A stretch of DNA of 64,000 bases from Syncephalis fuscata (GCA_025786725.1 JAHLTZ010000036.1:186001-250000), one strand, 5' to 3'. Positions 31,855 through 45,247 are shown, counted from the stretch's first letter. Numbers and translations: made by a program. Notes: generated by a model not told the origin, from the sequence alone.

Positions 31855-32640
31855 AGTACTAGTTATTTATATCGTTATCAAGTAATCAAATAATAAAAAC
31901 AATAATGATATTGGAACGATATCATTATTATTTGTGAAATACATACATAATTGCATAAAGTATACCAAAATTTAACTACAATGTTAATAAATGGTATATG
32001 TTTAGAAAGTGAAATGTTATAAAATAGGTGGCAAGTTGTGCAGTTAATATAAATGAATCTGCAATACTGTGATATAAAATATTAATACCACAGTAATGAA
32101 TGTAATAAAGATAGATGCCATTATTATAGTGCAACAATTTTGTTCCACTAGATTCAATTACTAGACATGTTATTGTGTAAACAAAATAAAGGAACGATTC
32201 TAAATAAAATTGAATGCATATGTCTATTAAGACTATCAGTTAAGCACATTTTATAGGAATATAGTGTTGGATACTTACACAGTGATTTAAAGCAAGCCTG
32301 AAGTTAAAAGAAACATAGTAGCAATAAAGCTAAGCAAGATGTGGGAGTCAGAAAGCGAAAAATGAAAGTTGCATTCAATCTACGCCTTTTTATAATAAAT
32401 TACGTTCATTGGTAAAATGGCGTGTATAGTAATAGTATTCATAAAGTATAACAAATATCATTTTGTTCCCAAATAAATTATTAATATAGAGCATGTTTAT
32501 TAGTGAAGCGATGAGTATAATAAGAATTATTATCATAGAGTATATAATTAGTATAGTTACAAATCAACAGCGATGAACTGTACAAGGTATAGCAACAGCA
32601 CATTAAACTATATAAATAAATGATACTATAATCGTTTGTT
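31855..32640. repeat. 3'-flank repeat of DPBB copy A
   Basis: This stretch is nearly identical to 53306-54093 (downstream of copy D). Its part from about 32150 is nearly identical to 36655-37130 (downstream of copy B). It is non-coding. It includes a perfect 11-bp inverted repeat AATAATGATAT / ATATCATTATT around TGGAACG at about 31902-31930, conserved in the 53.3-kb copy. Confidence 0.85.
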
Positions 32641-32738
32641 CATCATGTGTTTATTCAATTTGTCATATATACGTTTGCGAGGCCAGCCTAGCAATGTTAA
32701 TCTATCTACATTCATAGTTGTATAATTCGTTAAAATTA

Positions 32739-33389
32739 TTACTCTTCGTCCTTGCTACTTGTATCCTCGGAGTCATCTGTATTCTTGCCGCTTTTACCTT
32801 TGGATTCATCTTTATTCTTGCTATTTGAATCTTCAGAATCATTTTTATTCTTGCTGCTTTTACCCTTGGATTTGCCGCTTTTCTTGCTACTTTTCTTGGT
32901 GCTTGTATTCATATTGTCACCCAATGAAGCAGGGCAATCGACAAAACTCCACTTGGCAGCTAATTTACCATCTTTCTTTTTGGCTACTTTTGCAAAAGCA
33001 GCTGGACTAAGATCTATATGACCACTATTACATGCTAAGGATAATAATTAGTATTGTGTTTTTAAACTTAATAAAAAATACTTACATTCACACTTATCAA
33101 CAATTTTGACCACAACGCTACCAAGAGGTCCAGTGACTTTAGCACAGCGGCCGCACACGGATGAGTCTTCAGTATTTTTATCACTGCCAAAGTCGGATTC
33201 TCCTAAAGCTGCTACCATATCATTTTTACTGGAGGATACACCGCTACAGGCATCGTTACTTGGTGTATAATAGGTAATAATACCTCGTCGCTCAAAATGA
33301 TTGACTTGGAATGCTCGTGGATAATGTCTCTTGGCAGAGACAATCACAGCAAGACTGAAAAGGAATAAAGCAGAAAAAGTAATACGCAT
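32739..33389 (-). CDS. Secreted RlpA-like/expansin-like DPBB protein, copy A
   Basis: Two exons (33086-33389, 32739-33034) give an intact 199-aa protein. A signal peptide (MRITFSALFLFSLAVIVSA) precedes a double-psi beta-barrel domain of the RlpA/expansin/barwin-like type: GIITYYTPSNDACSG, DMVAALGESDFG, CGRCAKVTGPLGSVVVKIVD, KCE, SGHIDLSPAAFAKVAKK and WSFVDC. Six cysteines match fungal loosenin-like proteins, which act on or bind cell-wall polysaccharides, mostly without hydrolysis. A charged Lys/Ser/Asp/Glu tail of about 55 residues follows. The single intron lies at the same place in all five copies. It is the copy next to the complete AAT gene and so probably represents the ancestral arrangement. 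Confidence 0.88.
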
Positions 33390-33598
33390 TTTGATGAATA
33401 AACTTTGTTAGTAAGTGTCGTTGTGTAGATAGTTATCCTGCTATCGTTGTTGTTGATTGTGGTGTTTTGTATTTGATTGCGGTACCCGCCCGACTGTTTT
33501 AATGAATTGTGTAAAAAGATGGTGGAGTTGTGATGATTTGGTCGCAATGATTGTATAATAGACGATGTTGTAAAGTGAATATATCGGCTTATACAACC

Positions 33599-33612
33599 TT
33601 TATTTAAATAGG
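33599..33612 (-). promoter_or_regulatory. TATTTAAA box upstream of copy A
   Basis: TTTATTTAAATA about 215 bp upstream of the start codon. A TTTAAA core recurs at 205-225 bp before the ATG of all five DPBB copies (near 38188, 40106, 55909 and 61700), including copy C, whose surrounding upstream sequence is otherwise different. Confidence 0.45.
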
Positions 33613-34667
33613 AAAATCATATAGGCACTAAAGCGGTTGTTGCAACTATCGGATATGCCAATTTACGGGAATACTATTTAACATCTCCGTTAATGGCCCT
33701 ATTTTTCTTATTCTATTAATATTTCTTCACACGGCCCAATGTATTTATACTCCGTCGTTACTTAATTTAGTAATTTAATTATTGATCAGCTAATTAGACA
33801 CTTATCATACATATCCATATAATTACACAAAAATTGATAACGATATAGCTTTCAATAACATTCATTCAATGGTCTATTTTCTAACAATAATATTATTCAA
33901 AACGTGCTGCCATTTATTGGATAACGTTACTATTGCTGTTATATCGACAGGCCTCCTAGCCTGTGTATCATTACCATAACTGATGACATAAATTATCTAG
34001 CCCCTAATATTTACACTTGTAATAAATGTTTGTTATTCATACGTATGCAATATTTTTCATTTACACAAAATATAGGTATGTAACTAATTAGCGTTTATTA
34101 GCAAATAAATTAGTGATATTTTTACGTTATTTTACATATAATATATATTTGATAACTAGTATATTTTATGCAGCGTGTTCATCTCGGCTTGTTTAGAGCT
34201 GTTTTAAACTAACGCGTATCAATCGTTTCAGAATTACAAATTCATTTATAGGCATTTCTGTTTACAGCTAAATATATTTTCTAACTCGCACGATTGCTTT
34301 TTATTGCACTGCTATAAGCAGTTAATAAGCCATATCCATATCTTAAATAGTAACGCACAATAGCAATTATATCTATTACTACGTTCGTTGACACTATCGC
34401 TATTATTGCCAAGACATTGTCGATGATTTACGCAGTAATCAATCAGTATGTGCAAGTGGATCAGAACAGCGTAGCATTTTTTGTTTCCAAATAATGTATT
34501 TACATTACATTTACGGCTAGCATAAAAGCAAGTTTATTGATGCAGAGTGTAGACATGAATAGAACGCAGTGTAGTTTCATAAGCATTAGTATTAGAATGA
34601 AGGCACAGTAGTTATATATATCAAACATTTATTTGCGTTTGTTTCGGATTAGCACTTTCCATACCAA

Positions 34668-36358
<1,691 letters not shown>

Positions 36359-36642
36359 GATGAAGGAAGAGAAACGGGTATGAGGAGCAGAGGCGTCGAC
36401 ATCGGAGCCTTATTGCGGATGATTTCGGACCAAATTATATATATGTATAAATATTTCAGGTAGTTTAAATAGGTAATAAATAATAAAAATCATTTTACAC
36501 CAACAGTTAGTATATTATAGAATACATTATTGGTAAAATATAAAGAAATGGTTTATTTGTAGCAATTAATAAAATAGTAGCCACTTGTAAGACAAAGAGA
36601 CTTGCACGTCAGACACTGCCACACAAAATAATAATTCGGCAC

Positions 36643-37140
36643 TAGTTTCAATTACTAGACATGTTATCGTGTAAACAAAATAAAGGAACGATTTTAAATA
36701 AAATTGAATGCATATGTCTATTAAGACTATCAGTTAAGCACATTTTATAGGAATATAATGTTGGATACTTACACAGTGATTTAAAGCAAGCCTGAAGTTA
36801 AAAGAAACATAGTAGCAATAAAGCTAAGCAAGATGTGGGAGTCAGAAAGCGAAAAATGAAAGTTGCATTCAATCTACGCCTTTTTATAATAAATTACGTT
36901 CATTGGTAAAATGGCGTGTATAGTAATAGTATTCATAAAGTATAACAAATATCATTTTGTTCCCAAATAAATTATTAATATAGAGCATGTTTATTAGTGA
37001 AGCGATGAGTATAATAAGAATTATTATCATAGAGTATATAATCAGTATAGTTACAAATCAACAGCGATGCATTGTACAAGGTATAGCAACAGCACATTAA
37101 ACTATATAAATAAATGAATACTATAATCGTTTGTTCATCA
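36643..37140. repeat. 3'-flank repeat of DPBB copy B
   Basis: Nearly identical to 32138-32640 and 53590-54093. The part from about 37035 upward is also the left arm of the large palindrome (inverted at 41150-41262). It is non-coding. Confidence 0.85.
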
Positions 37141-37240
37141 TGTGTTTATTCAAATTTATTGTATTATATGCTTGTTAGTACTAACTCAACGCGCTAATGC
37201 ATCTACATTAGTTGCTATATAAGTTTCTAGAATCATTCTT

Positions 37241-37978
37241 TTATTTTTTGCCGCCAGCTTTTTTTTTGGAGTTACCATGGCTCTTGCCACCTTTATTTTG
37301 CTTGCTGCTATTGCTCTTATTGCCCTGATTGCTTTTCGAATTGCCAACGTTGTTACCTTTAGTTTTGCCGCTACCAGCATTTTTTATTCCGGTATTTTTG
37401 CCCTGTTTAATATTATATCCGTTTTCGGCAGTATCAGTATTGCCACTGGATTCACTGGCTTTTTGTTTTTAGCTGGAGAAGTTGATGCTAAGCTTTTGCC
37501 ACCACTTGACGAGCCAGAGCAGTCAACAAACTTCCATTGGGCAGTCAGTTTACCAGCGCTTTTTTTAGCCACTTTTTCAAAAGCAACTGGACTAAGATCT
37601 ACATGGCCACTGTTGCATGCTAAAGTAACAATTAGTATTGTATTTTTTAAACTTAATAAACAAATACTTACACGAACACATATCAACAATTTTGACCACA
37701 ACTTTACCAAGAGGTCCGGTAACTTCAACACAGCGGCCACATGTGGGTGATTTTTCGGTGTTGCCCCCATAATCGCCACCAAAATCGGATTTTGCTAAAG
37801 CAGCCACCATGTCACCTGAGCCGGAATTGCGACCACAGGCACCAAGTCCTGGCGTATAATAGGTAATAATACCTCGTCGCTCAAAATGATTGACTTGGAA
37901 TGCTCGTGGATAGTTTTTTTTGGCAGAGACAATCACAGCGAGACTGAAAAGGAATAAAGCAGAAAAAGTGACGCGCAT
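37241..37978 (-). pseudogene. DPBB copy B, tail truncated by a one-base loss
   Basis: Exon 1 (37672-37978) and exon 2 (to 37619) encode the same signal peptide and DPBB domain as copy A, with differences (YTPGLGACGRNSGSGDMVAA, GGDYGGNTEKSPTCGRCVEV). Compared with copy C, one base is missing near 37460-37465 (GGCTTTTTG here, GGCTTCTTTG on the same strand of the other arm). The frame therefore ends early at 37384 after 180 aa with an unrelated tail. The uninterrupted frame would end at 37241 (228 aa, Gly/Asn/Lys/Ser-rich tail). The whole domain is intact, so the protein may be functional, or the break may be a consensus error. Confidence 0.75.
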
Positions 37979-38187
37979 TTTGATGAATAAACTTTGTTTG
38001 TGAATGTTTTCGTATGGATAGTTATCCTATTGTTGTTGTTGTTAATGTGATGTATCGTAGTTAACTGCGGTGCCAGCCCGACTGTTTGTATGGGGTACGT
38101 AAAAAGATAATAGAGCGTTAGTGAATTGATCACTATAATTGTACTTGATGATGTTGTATAGTTTATTTGTCGGTCTATCAACCACCC

Positions 38188-38194
38188 TTTAAAT
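38188..38194 (-). promoter_or_regulatory. TTTAAAT box upstream of copy B
   Basis: TTTAAAT about 210 bp before the ATG, at the position shared by all copies. Confidence 0.4.
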
Positions 38195-39008
38195 ACGAAA
38201 GTCGTATCGACGTTAAAACCATCCGTCACAGTGTCTCTTGAAACATGTATCCATCCATTTGGTGACGCCACCGTTGGCGTTTCACCAACAGGCCTCCTAG
38301 CCTGTGTATCATTACCATAACTGGTGACATAAATTATCTAGCCCCTAATATTTACACTTGTAATAAATGTTTGTTATTCATACGCATGGAATATTTTTCA
38401 TTTACACAAAATATAGGTATATAGCTAATTAGCGTTTATTAGCAAATAAATTAGTGATATTTTTACGTTATTTTACATATAATATATATTTGATAACTAG
38501 TATATTTTATGCAGCGTGTTCATCTCGGCTTGTTTAGAGCTGTTTTAAACTAACGCGTATCAATCGTTTCAGAATTACAAATTCATTTATAGGCATTTCT
38601 GTTTACAGCTAAATATATTTTCTAACTCGCACGATTGCTTTTTATTGCACTGCTATAAGCAGTTAATAAGCCATATCCATATCTTAAATAGTAACGCACA
38701 ATAGCAATTATATCTATTACTACGTTCGTTGACACTATCGCTATTATTGCCAAGACATTGTCGATGATTTACGCAGTAATCAATCAGTATGTGCAAGTGG
38801 ATCAGAACAGCGTAGCATTTTTTGTTTCCAAATAATGTATTTACATTACATTTACGGCTAACATAAAAGCAAGTTTATTGATGCAGAGTGTAGACATGAA
38901 TAGAACGCAGTGTAGTTTCATAAGCATTAGTATTAGAATGAAGGCACAGTAGTTATATATATCAAACATTTATTTGCGTTTGTTTCGGATTAGCACTTTC
39001 CATACCAA

Positions 39009-39206
39009 TTATTTGGTAACTTCGTACATAGCCTGAGCAAGATATTTGACGTTGTGCGAAGACACACCGGCAATTGAAATACGGCCATCCTTAGTCAAAT
39101 AGACATGATGATCACGCTTCAATACTTCAACTTGTTCGGGCTTCAAACCAGTGAAACAGAACATACCAATTTGGTCTTTGATATGGGACCAGTTAAGCTT
39201 GGAGCA
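39009..39206 (-). pseudogene. AAT last-exon fragment (copy B side)
   Basis: It encodes the last ~65 residues of the aminotransferase ([20 protein letters not shown] through MYEVTK stop), nearly identical to 34668-34870, with one substitution (EALKRD to EVLKRD). The rest of the gene is absent: it ends at the palindrome centre. It cannot encode an enzyme. Its 3' flank (38290-39008) is a copy of 33955-34667. Confidence 0.92.
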
Positions 39207-39224
39207 AAAAATTGGCAACTAATC

Positions 39225-39293
39225 TCAATTGCCGGTGTGTCTTCGCACAACGTCAAATATCTTGCTCAGGCTATGTACGAAGTTACCAAATAA
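39225..39293 (+). pseudogene. AAT last-exon fragment (copy C side)
   Basis: Only the final 22 codons ([22 protein letters not shown] stop) remain, inverted relative to the neighbouring fragment. The following 39294-40075 is an inverted copy of the AAT 3' flank. At several diagnostic bases it matches the flank of copy A (33888-34667) rather than that of the adjacent copy B. Confidence 0.9.
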
Positions 39294-40103
39294 TTGGTAT
39301 GGAAAGTGCTAATCCGAAACAAACGCAAATAAATGTTTGATATATATAACTACTGTGCCTTCATTCTAATACTAATGCTTATGAAACTACACTGCGTTCT
39401 ATTCATGTCTACACTCTGCATCAATAAACTTGCTTTTATGCTAGCCGTAAATGTAATGTAAATACATTATTTGGAAACAAAAAATGCTACGCTGTTCTGA
39501 TCCACTTGCACATACTGATTGATTACTGCGTAAATCATCGACAATGTCTTGGCAATAATAGCGATAGTGTCAACGAACGTAGTAATAGATATAATTGCTA
39601 TTGTGCGTTACTATTTAAGATATGGATATGGCTTATTAACTGCTTATAGCAGTGCAATAAAAAGCAATCGTGCGAGTTAGAAAATATATTTAGCTGTAAA
39701 CAGAAATGCCTATAAATGAATTTGTAATTCTGAAACGATTGATACGCGTTAGTTTAAAACAGCTCTAAACAAGCCGAGATGAACACGCTGCATAAAATAT
39801 ACTAGTTATCAAATATATATTATATGTAAAATAACGTAAAAATATCACTAATTTATTTGCTAATAAACGCTAATTAGTTACATACCTATATTTTGTGTAA
39901 ATGAAAAATATTGCATACGTATGAATAACAAACATTTATTACAAGTGTAAATATTAGGGGCTAGATAATTTATGTCATCAGTTATGGTAATGATACACAG
40001 GCTAGGAGGCCTGTCGATATAACAGCAATAGTAACGTTATCCAATAAATGGCAACACGTTTTGAATAATATTACAGAAAACACTTAACATTAATGCAACT
40101 ATC

Positions 40104-40113
40104 TTATTTAAAT
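40104..40113 (+). promoter_or_regulatory. TTTAAA box upstream of copy C
   Basis: TTATTTAAAT about 210 bp before the ATG, at the same spacing as the other copies although the surrounding DNA differs. Confidence 0.4.
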
Positions 40114-40318
40114 GAAGATCATAAATCGACGAATAAGCTTCACAACATTATTTAATATACAACCATAGCGACCAAGTCATTAAAATTATATTATTTTTTT
40201 ACGCATCTCATAGAAACAGTTAGGCAGGCGCCGCAGTTAACTACGAATATCATAATTAACAACAACGAAAAGACAATAACTCATAAAAAACATTCACTAA
40301 CAAAGTTTATTCATCAAA

Positions 40319-41055
40319 ATGCGTATTACTTTTTCTGCTTTATTCCTTTTCAGTCTCGCTGTGATTGTCTCTGCCAAAAAAACTATCCACGAGCATTCCA
40401 AGTCAATCATTTTGAGCGACGAGGTATTATTACCTATTATACGCCAGGACTTGGTGCCTGTGTCGCAATTCCGGCTCAGGTGACATGGTGGCTGCTTTAG
40501 CAAAATCCGATTTTGGTGGCAATTATGGAGGCAACACCGAAAAATCACCCACATGTGGCCGCTGTGTTGAAGTTACCGGACCTCTTGGTAAAGTTGTGGT
40601 CAAAATTGTTGATATGTGTTCGTGTAAGTATTTGTTTATTAAGTTTAAAAAATACAATACTAATTGTTACTTTAGCATGCAACAGTGGCCATGTAGATCT
40701 TAGTCCAGTTGCTTTTGAAAAAGTGGCTAAAAAAAGCGCTGGTAAACTGACTGCCCAATGGAAGTTTGTTGACTGCTCTGGCTCGTCAAGTGGTGGCAAA
40801 AGCTTAGCATCAACTTCTCCAGCTAAAAACAAAGAAGCCAGTGAATCCAGTGGCAATACTGATACTGCCGAAAACGGATATAATATTAAACAGGGCAAAA
40901 ATACCGGAATAAAAAATGCTGGTAGCGGCAAAACTAAAGGTAACAACGTTGGCAATTCGAAAAGCAATCAGGGCAATAAGAGCAATAGCAGCAAGCAAAA
41001 TAAAGGTGGCAAGAGCCATGGTAACTCCAAAAAAAAAGCTGGCGGCAAAAAATAA
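40319..41055 (+). pseudogene. DPBB copy C, two one-base losses in exon 1
   Basis: Exon 1 (40319-40623) and exon 2 (40676-41055) are a near-perfect inverted copy of B. Exon 1 lacks one A in the A-run at 40376-40382 (7 here, 8 in B), just after the signal peptide, and one G near 40461 (CCTGTGTCGC versus CCTGTGGTCGC). Both break the frame within the DPBB domain, so as written it makes no complete protein. The C-terminal tail is intact here and broken in B. Together the two arms imply one 228-aa gene with separate single-base defects. Confidence 0.78.
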
Positions 41056-41149
41056 AAGAATGATTCTAGAAACTTATATAGCAACTAATGTAGATGCATT
41101 AGCGCGTTGAGTTAGTACTAACAAGCATATAATACAATAAATTTGAATA

Positions 41150-41262
41150 AACACATGATGAACAAACGATTATAGTATTCATTTATTTATATAGTTTAAT
41201 GTGCTGTTGCTATACCTTGTACAATGCATCGCTGTTGATTTGTAACTATACTGATTATATGT
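41150..41262. repeat. 3'-flank repeat of DPBB copy C
   Basis: Inverted copy of 37035-37130. Weaker similarity to the inverse of the copy D flank continues to about 41400 (shared segments such as GACAAAATGATATTTGTTAT). Confidence 0.75.
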
Positions 41263-41909
41263 TCTATAATAGTAATTACTATTACACGCCCTATTTTACT
41301 AATGGACATTTTACGAAAATGATTTATTTGAGACAAAATGATATTTGTTATATTTTATTGATTGCCATTATTATATTTGGCAATCGTAATTATTTAATTT
41401 TTCCTGTACTCAAAATTGTAATTTACATTTATGCAATATTCCAGTTACTGTTTGTTGCCTACATAGAAAAGGCTGTATAGTTGATTAATTAGTATTTATA
41501 ATAAAAACAAAATATTTAATATAACTCTCTGTATACACAATTATATACATGCATGCTTATTAGTGTTACTTTATTTCCATAGTAGCATTATAATACAGTA
41601 CACTAATCTTACTACTATGCTTACTATTTTGCCAATAATTATAATTTATTTTGACGTAACCTAAATTCATGCCATCTTTTTTTTTAAATCTGTATTCTTT
41701 CTCACGATTTTTATGTAAATGTTGATATTTTATTAGATTATATATGTATTATACAAGCAATAAAAATATCATGCAAATATCTATGCGCATATCCATTGTC
41801 AGTTGCTTAACAATAATTCAGGCAACTAATATTAGATTGCTGTGCGTGATTATAATTACTACAATATATTCAATTATTAGTAATGTGTCATATTTATTAA
41901 TATAAACAA
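41263..41909. other. AT-rich intergenic with decayed repeat flank
   Basis: There is no gene. The first ~140 bp are a diverged continuation of the DPBB 3' flank; the rest is AT-rich and lies downstream of the 7-TM gene. Confidence 0.5.
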
Positions 41910-42856
41910 TTATTTTAAAGTTTCAATTGAAGAAATACATAAAACGTGGCTGGTTTTTGGACGACACGATAAATCTGTAGTATTGCGCATACTATAGCAA
42001 TGGTTTGTCAACAATAATGATATAAGTAACCTGTACATAGACCTGTTAGAAATAGCATCAAATTATACTACAGAATTACTTACCAATCAATGAAAAAAAA
42101 CATTTCAGAAAAATCACCACTAGCGCTGATAATAACTACGGTTCCGCACGTAATATTACACAATATTGCTAAACACATTGTTTTTACACCGTCTTTTGTA
42201 AGCTTTCTCCAGGCATCAGATCCAAAAGCACAATACTGCTTGTAAGTAACATAGCAGAAAATTGCTGAAAAAAAGCTATTGATTGGTGTAGAGATGACAA
42301 GCCATAACCATGGAACAAATGTAGGATAGCTAAAAGCACAGCCTGCTTTGGCTTCCACAGTAATCGGACACAAAGTGATGACAATAAATATAATGCTAAG
42401 TTGCGGCAATATAAAAAAAATGCCCGCAACTACTACCCAGCGCTGACGAAGTGTTACTAAGTAGGCTTTCTGCAACATAATTGAACTGTTGCAAACGGTC
42501 GATATGGTAACACCAAGTGCTGCACACCACGCTGCCATACGGCAAGGCGGTCCATTAGAGTATAAATTGGCAGAAGTAATGAATACCGACCATGTTATGC
42601 CAGTTAGACATGGCACAAGACAGAGCCAGCCGGACATAATACCTGGGCGTGACACCACCATACGAATGGCCAGGTTGAAATTCCGTATAAAAAGAAAACC
42701 AAATATCATACCAAACACCAGTTGGTGCTTCAAGCCTACCATCCGTTCCCGCACAAGTGTTATATTAGTTGGATCTTCTAATACAAAATCAACAATAGGC
42801 ATTTCGCCCAGCGGATGTAAAGGTACGCCAAGGAATTGAGTAGCATTTCTCGCCAT
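41910..42856 (-). CDS. Seven-transmembrane receptor-like orphan
   Basis: Two exons (42084-42856, 41910-42042) total 906 nt and give 301 aa. The ~40-residue N-terminus has two N-glycosylation sequons (NAT, NIT), followed by about seven hydrophobic segments: HQLVFGMIFGFLFI, SGWLCLVPCLTGITWSVFI, MAAWCAALGVTISTVC, WVVVAGIFFILPQLSIIFIV, FVPWLWLVISTPINSFFSAI, TMCLAILCNITCGTVVI, then FFFIDWSMYRLLISLL. The topology (outside N-terminus, basic loops such as RQRW, DAWRKLTKDG between the fifth and sixth segments) suits a G-protein-coupled-receptor-like protein. I cannot assign it to Ste2/3, cAMP-receptor or Pth11 classes. The start at 42856 is the first ATG of the frame; an upstream exon is possible. Confidence 0.7.
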
Positions 42857-43936
42857 TCAGCTCCTAAACGCTGATTATCAACATCGACTGGCATTGTGCT
42901 AGTACTGGATTCTATCTACTAAATATTAAAACAAAATTAAAAGAGATTATAGAAAATGGGGAATTAATTATACAAGGATTAATACTAAATACAGGTAGTT
43001 GTAGCGGCAAGTCGACTAAAAAGGCAAGTGATGGGTATGCAATATTGCATGCAAGTGTCTAGTTAAACAAAGACTACAAATGGCTATAAACAATTAAACA
43101 ATAGCAAGTACATCAACGTTTTTCAATTATATAAATGTATGTTAGAATGACAGGAAAAATAGCGTTTAGAATTACTTGATAATGCAGCGTAATTAAAAGG
43201 AAGCTGGTCTATCACGTTCCACATGGCATTGTGCCATATGTTGTTTTCGAGGCAGCTGTGATGGTTCCACAAAGGATTTACACCAGTTAAGCAGTATCTC
43301 ACTTCCAAAAAGCAGGAGCAACACTGGTCTCAAGTTCACGCACATGCAGCGGTATCACCCGTTAGCAATGGCAAGTTTTACCGGTCATTTCTCAATCGAA
43401 CAATGGCCTTTTGAATTATTGCTATGCTGTGTAAGTAAAACCGCATCGGAAATTAACGGCCAATACTAGCTACTAATCCAGTCAATAAGTCTATTATATA
43501 CGTCGCATAACAACTAATACGCTTTTCTATTAAAAAATCAAACGCTAATCATCAGCTTTAGCCTATATCTATTATTACTGAAGTGCTCGTTTTATTACTT
43601 CCATGCAATTATTTATTCTCGATAATAACACATTGTGCAGTCTACATAATTCTCATCGGTAAATATTGTAAAGTTATCCAGCCTGATATTGCTGCATGTA
43701 AATGCATGGATGATACTCGTGACCACTACACATGAAGTAACGCCTAGACCTGTGCTGCACTAGTGTTAAAGTCTCCGTATGAATACATACACGTTGATAC
43801 ATTCTATTTTTATATCACAAAAGTAGGTTAAATCACCACACTACTACTATATATAAACACTTTTACTTCATCAACTCTACTATGGTTACATGTAATATAT
43901 CAATAATAATCATTATTATTAAAATTATTATTAAAA
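42857..43936. other. Intergenic between the 7-TM gene and EF-P
   Basis: About 1.1 kb with no convincing gene; short minus-strand open frames lack motifs. Confidence 0.5.
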
Positions 43937-44919
43937 TTATGCCTTTGAGTCCCTAGACACATATTCAATATTTTCTAAATCTACCACTACACGATCACCA
44001 ACTTTTATAAACTCGGGCACAGATAAACGTACTTTACCGCCTGCAACATAAGCGGTCTTGTAGCTGACGCCCTTTGATGCTTGACCGGCCGCAGGTTCAT
44101 CACGATCAATTGTGTAAATATGAGTTTTTGGCAATCGATATAGAATTGGCTGATCTGTTTCCAGTATTTGCACACTTATTATCATACCGTCTATTGACAT
44201 AATTAATCTAATAATAAGTGCACTGCATCAATGCTGTAATAGTTAACAATAACTTACCTTCAAGCAAATCCAAATGTTTTTCGCTGCCTATCAGTTAATT
44301 ACAACGATCGTTAGCATTGCTATTACCAATGGCTGTCAAGCATTTATTCATACCATCGATTGCATTTAGATCCATTTCTAGTTCCTCGTAAGTTTCCGAG
44401 TTTAAAAGTAAGCCCGATTCTTTCTTGAATACAGATACTGATGATCCTCAGTACGTAAATGAAGCACTATCCAATTTTCATTAACACAGTACTTATTCAA
44501 TAGCGCCTCCTTACCTTCTACTGTATCGCCTGGATTAAAGCGTTCCGTTTGTCTTCCGCCATTAATTGGGTCTTTCATTTCAATCTACGGTATAGTGTTT
44601 AAGCGACAGTTACTTTAACTGATACCGCCTTACCTTAATCACTGCACCGCCACGTCCAGTTTTACCATGATCGCGTTTGGTAACAAGCCAGATCTTGGAA
44701 CGAAAATCTAATACTTGGCCGCGTCGAACCTGGTTGACAGACGTACGAATCTCACGACACAAGGTCTTTAAGTTTACGCGATAGTTAGTAAGGCGGACAA
44801 CAATGACAATTACTTACCTTGGGTCCAAGTATAGAGGTCGCAAGTCTTGGTCGTAACTGAGGAATAGACGACGCTTTGTTCGACCTTATGCCACGCAAGC
44901 TATTTAGAAATAAAGCCAT
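43937..44919 (-). CDS. Elongation factor P, mitochondrial type
   Basis: EF-P helps ribosomes form difficult peptide bonds (polyproline). There are six exons: 44818-44919, 44634-44765, 44515-44584, 44354-44466, 44258-44287 and 43937-44190. The N-terminus (MALFLNSLRGIRSNKASSIP) is Arg/Ser-rich and acid-free, like a mitochondrial presequence. Domain I has VNQVRRGQVLDFRSKIWLVT and HGKTGRGGAVIKIEM; the tip residue aligned with bacterial Lys34 is Arg72. Domain II has QYLYSRKNRAYF, SETYEELEMDL and LDLLEDGMIISVQILETDQP; domain III has LPKTHIYTI and ends VGDRVVVDLENIEYVSRDS. One base is missing in the A-run at 44404-44407 (plus strand); adding it joins AYF to NSETYEE, removes the TAA, and brings the total to 702 nt, 233 aa. 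Exon 5 is only 30 nt. The start lies 328 bp from the divergent TMEM242 gene. Confidence 0.88.
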
Positions 44920-45247
44920 AGTGTTACTTTTATCACTATTGACGTGTAAATAGAAAATAGTGAAAGAAAGGAACAAAAGCAATATACACTTAAAGCCACA
45001 CAAAATAGTTAGTATTAGTAATATTTGGTCATTTATTTTAAATATTTAATATTATTTGTTCTAATAATATATCGGTCTAGTAACTAATCAACGTATAAGC
45101 ATGTCAGTGCACCACATATAAAATAGATACGCGGCTCATTAAGTATAATGTAATAATATATACAAATAAAACATTATTATTAAGGCCACAGATGAAATCA
45201 ATGAGTATCTGACATTATTCTTTTTATTCTATCTTTCTTTTTAGCTC

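Larger units (their letters stand above)
37035..41262. repeat. Large palindrome carrying DPBB copies B and C
   Basis: Two inverted arms meet at about 39206-39224. The left arm (about 37035-39078) and the right arm (39225-41262) carry, from the centre outward, the AAT 3'-exon piece, intergenic DNA, a DPBB gene transcribed outward and its 3' flank. The gene bodies (37241-37990 and 40308-41057) are almost identical. The stretch between AAT piece and gene differs: B keeps a promoter like that of copy E, while C has its own sequence at about 40080-40300. Confidence 0.85.

Noticed and set aside
37384-37465. A distinct C-terminus for DPBB copy B (ending KIPE)
   Set aside because: It results from a one-base difference from the inverted copy and reads an unrelated frame; not treated as a real alternative protein end.
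39105-39293. A 62-codon plus-strand frame crossing the palindrome centre
   Set aside because: It joins antisense AAT sequence to sense AAT sequence and is a by-product of the inversion.
40810-41019. Antisense open frames over the DPBB tails, hydrophobic and Leu/Ile-rich
   Set aside because: They are mirror readings of the Lys/Asn/Ser-rich tails on the coding strand.
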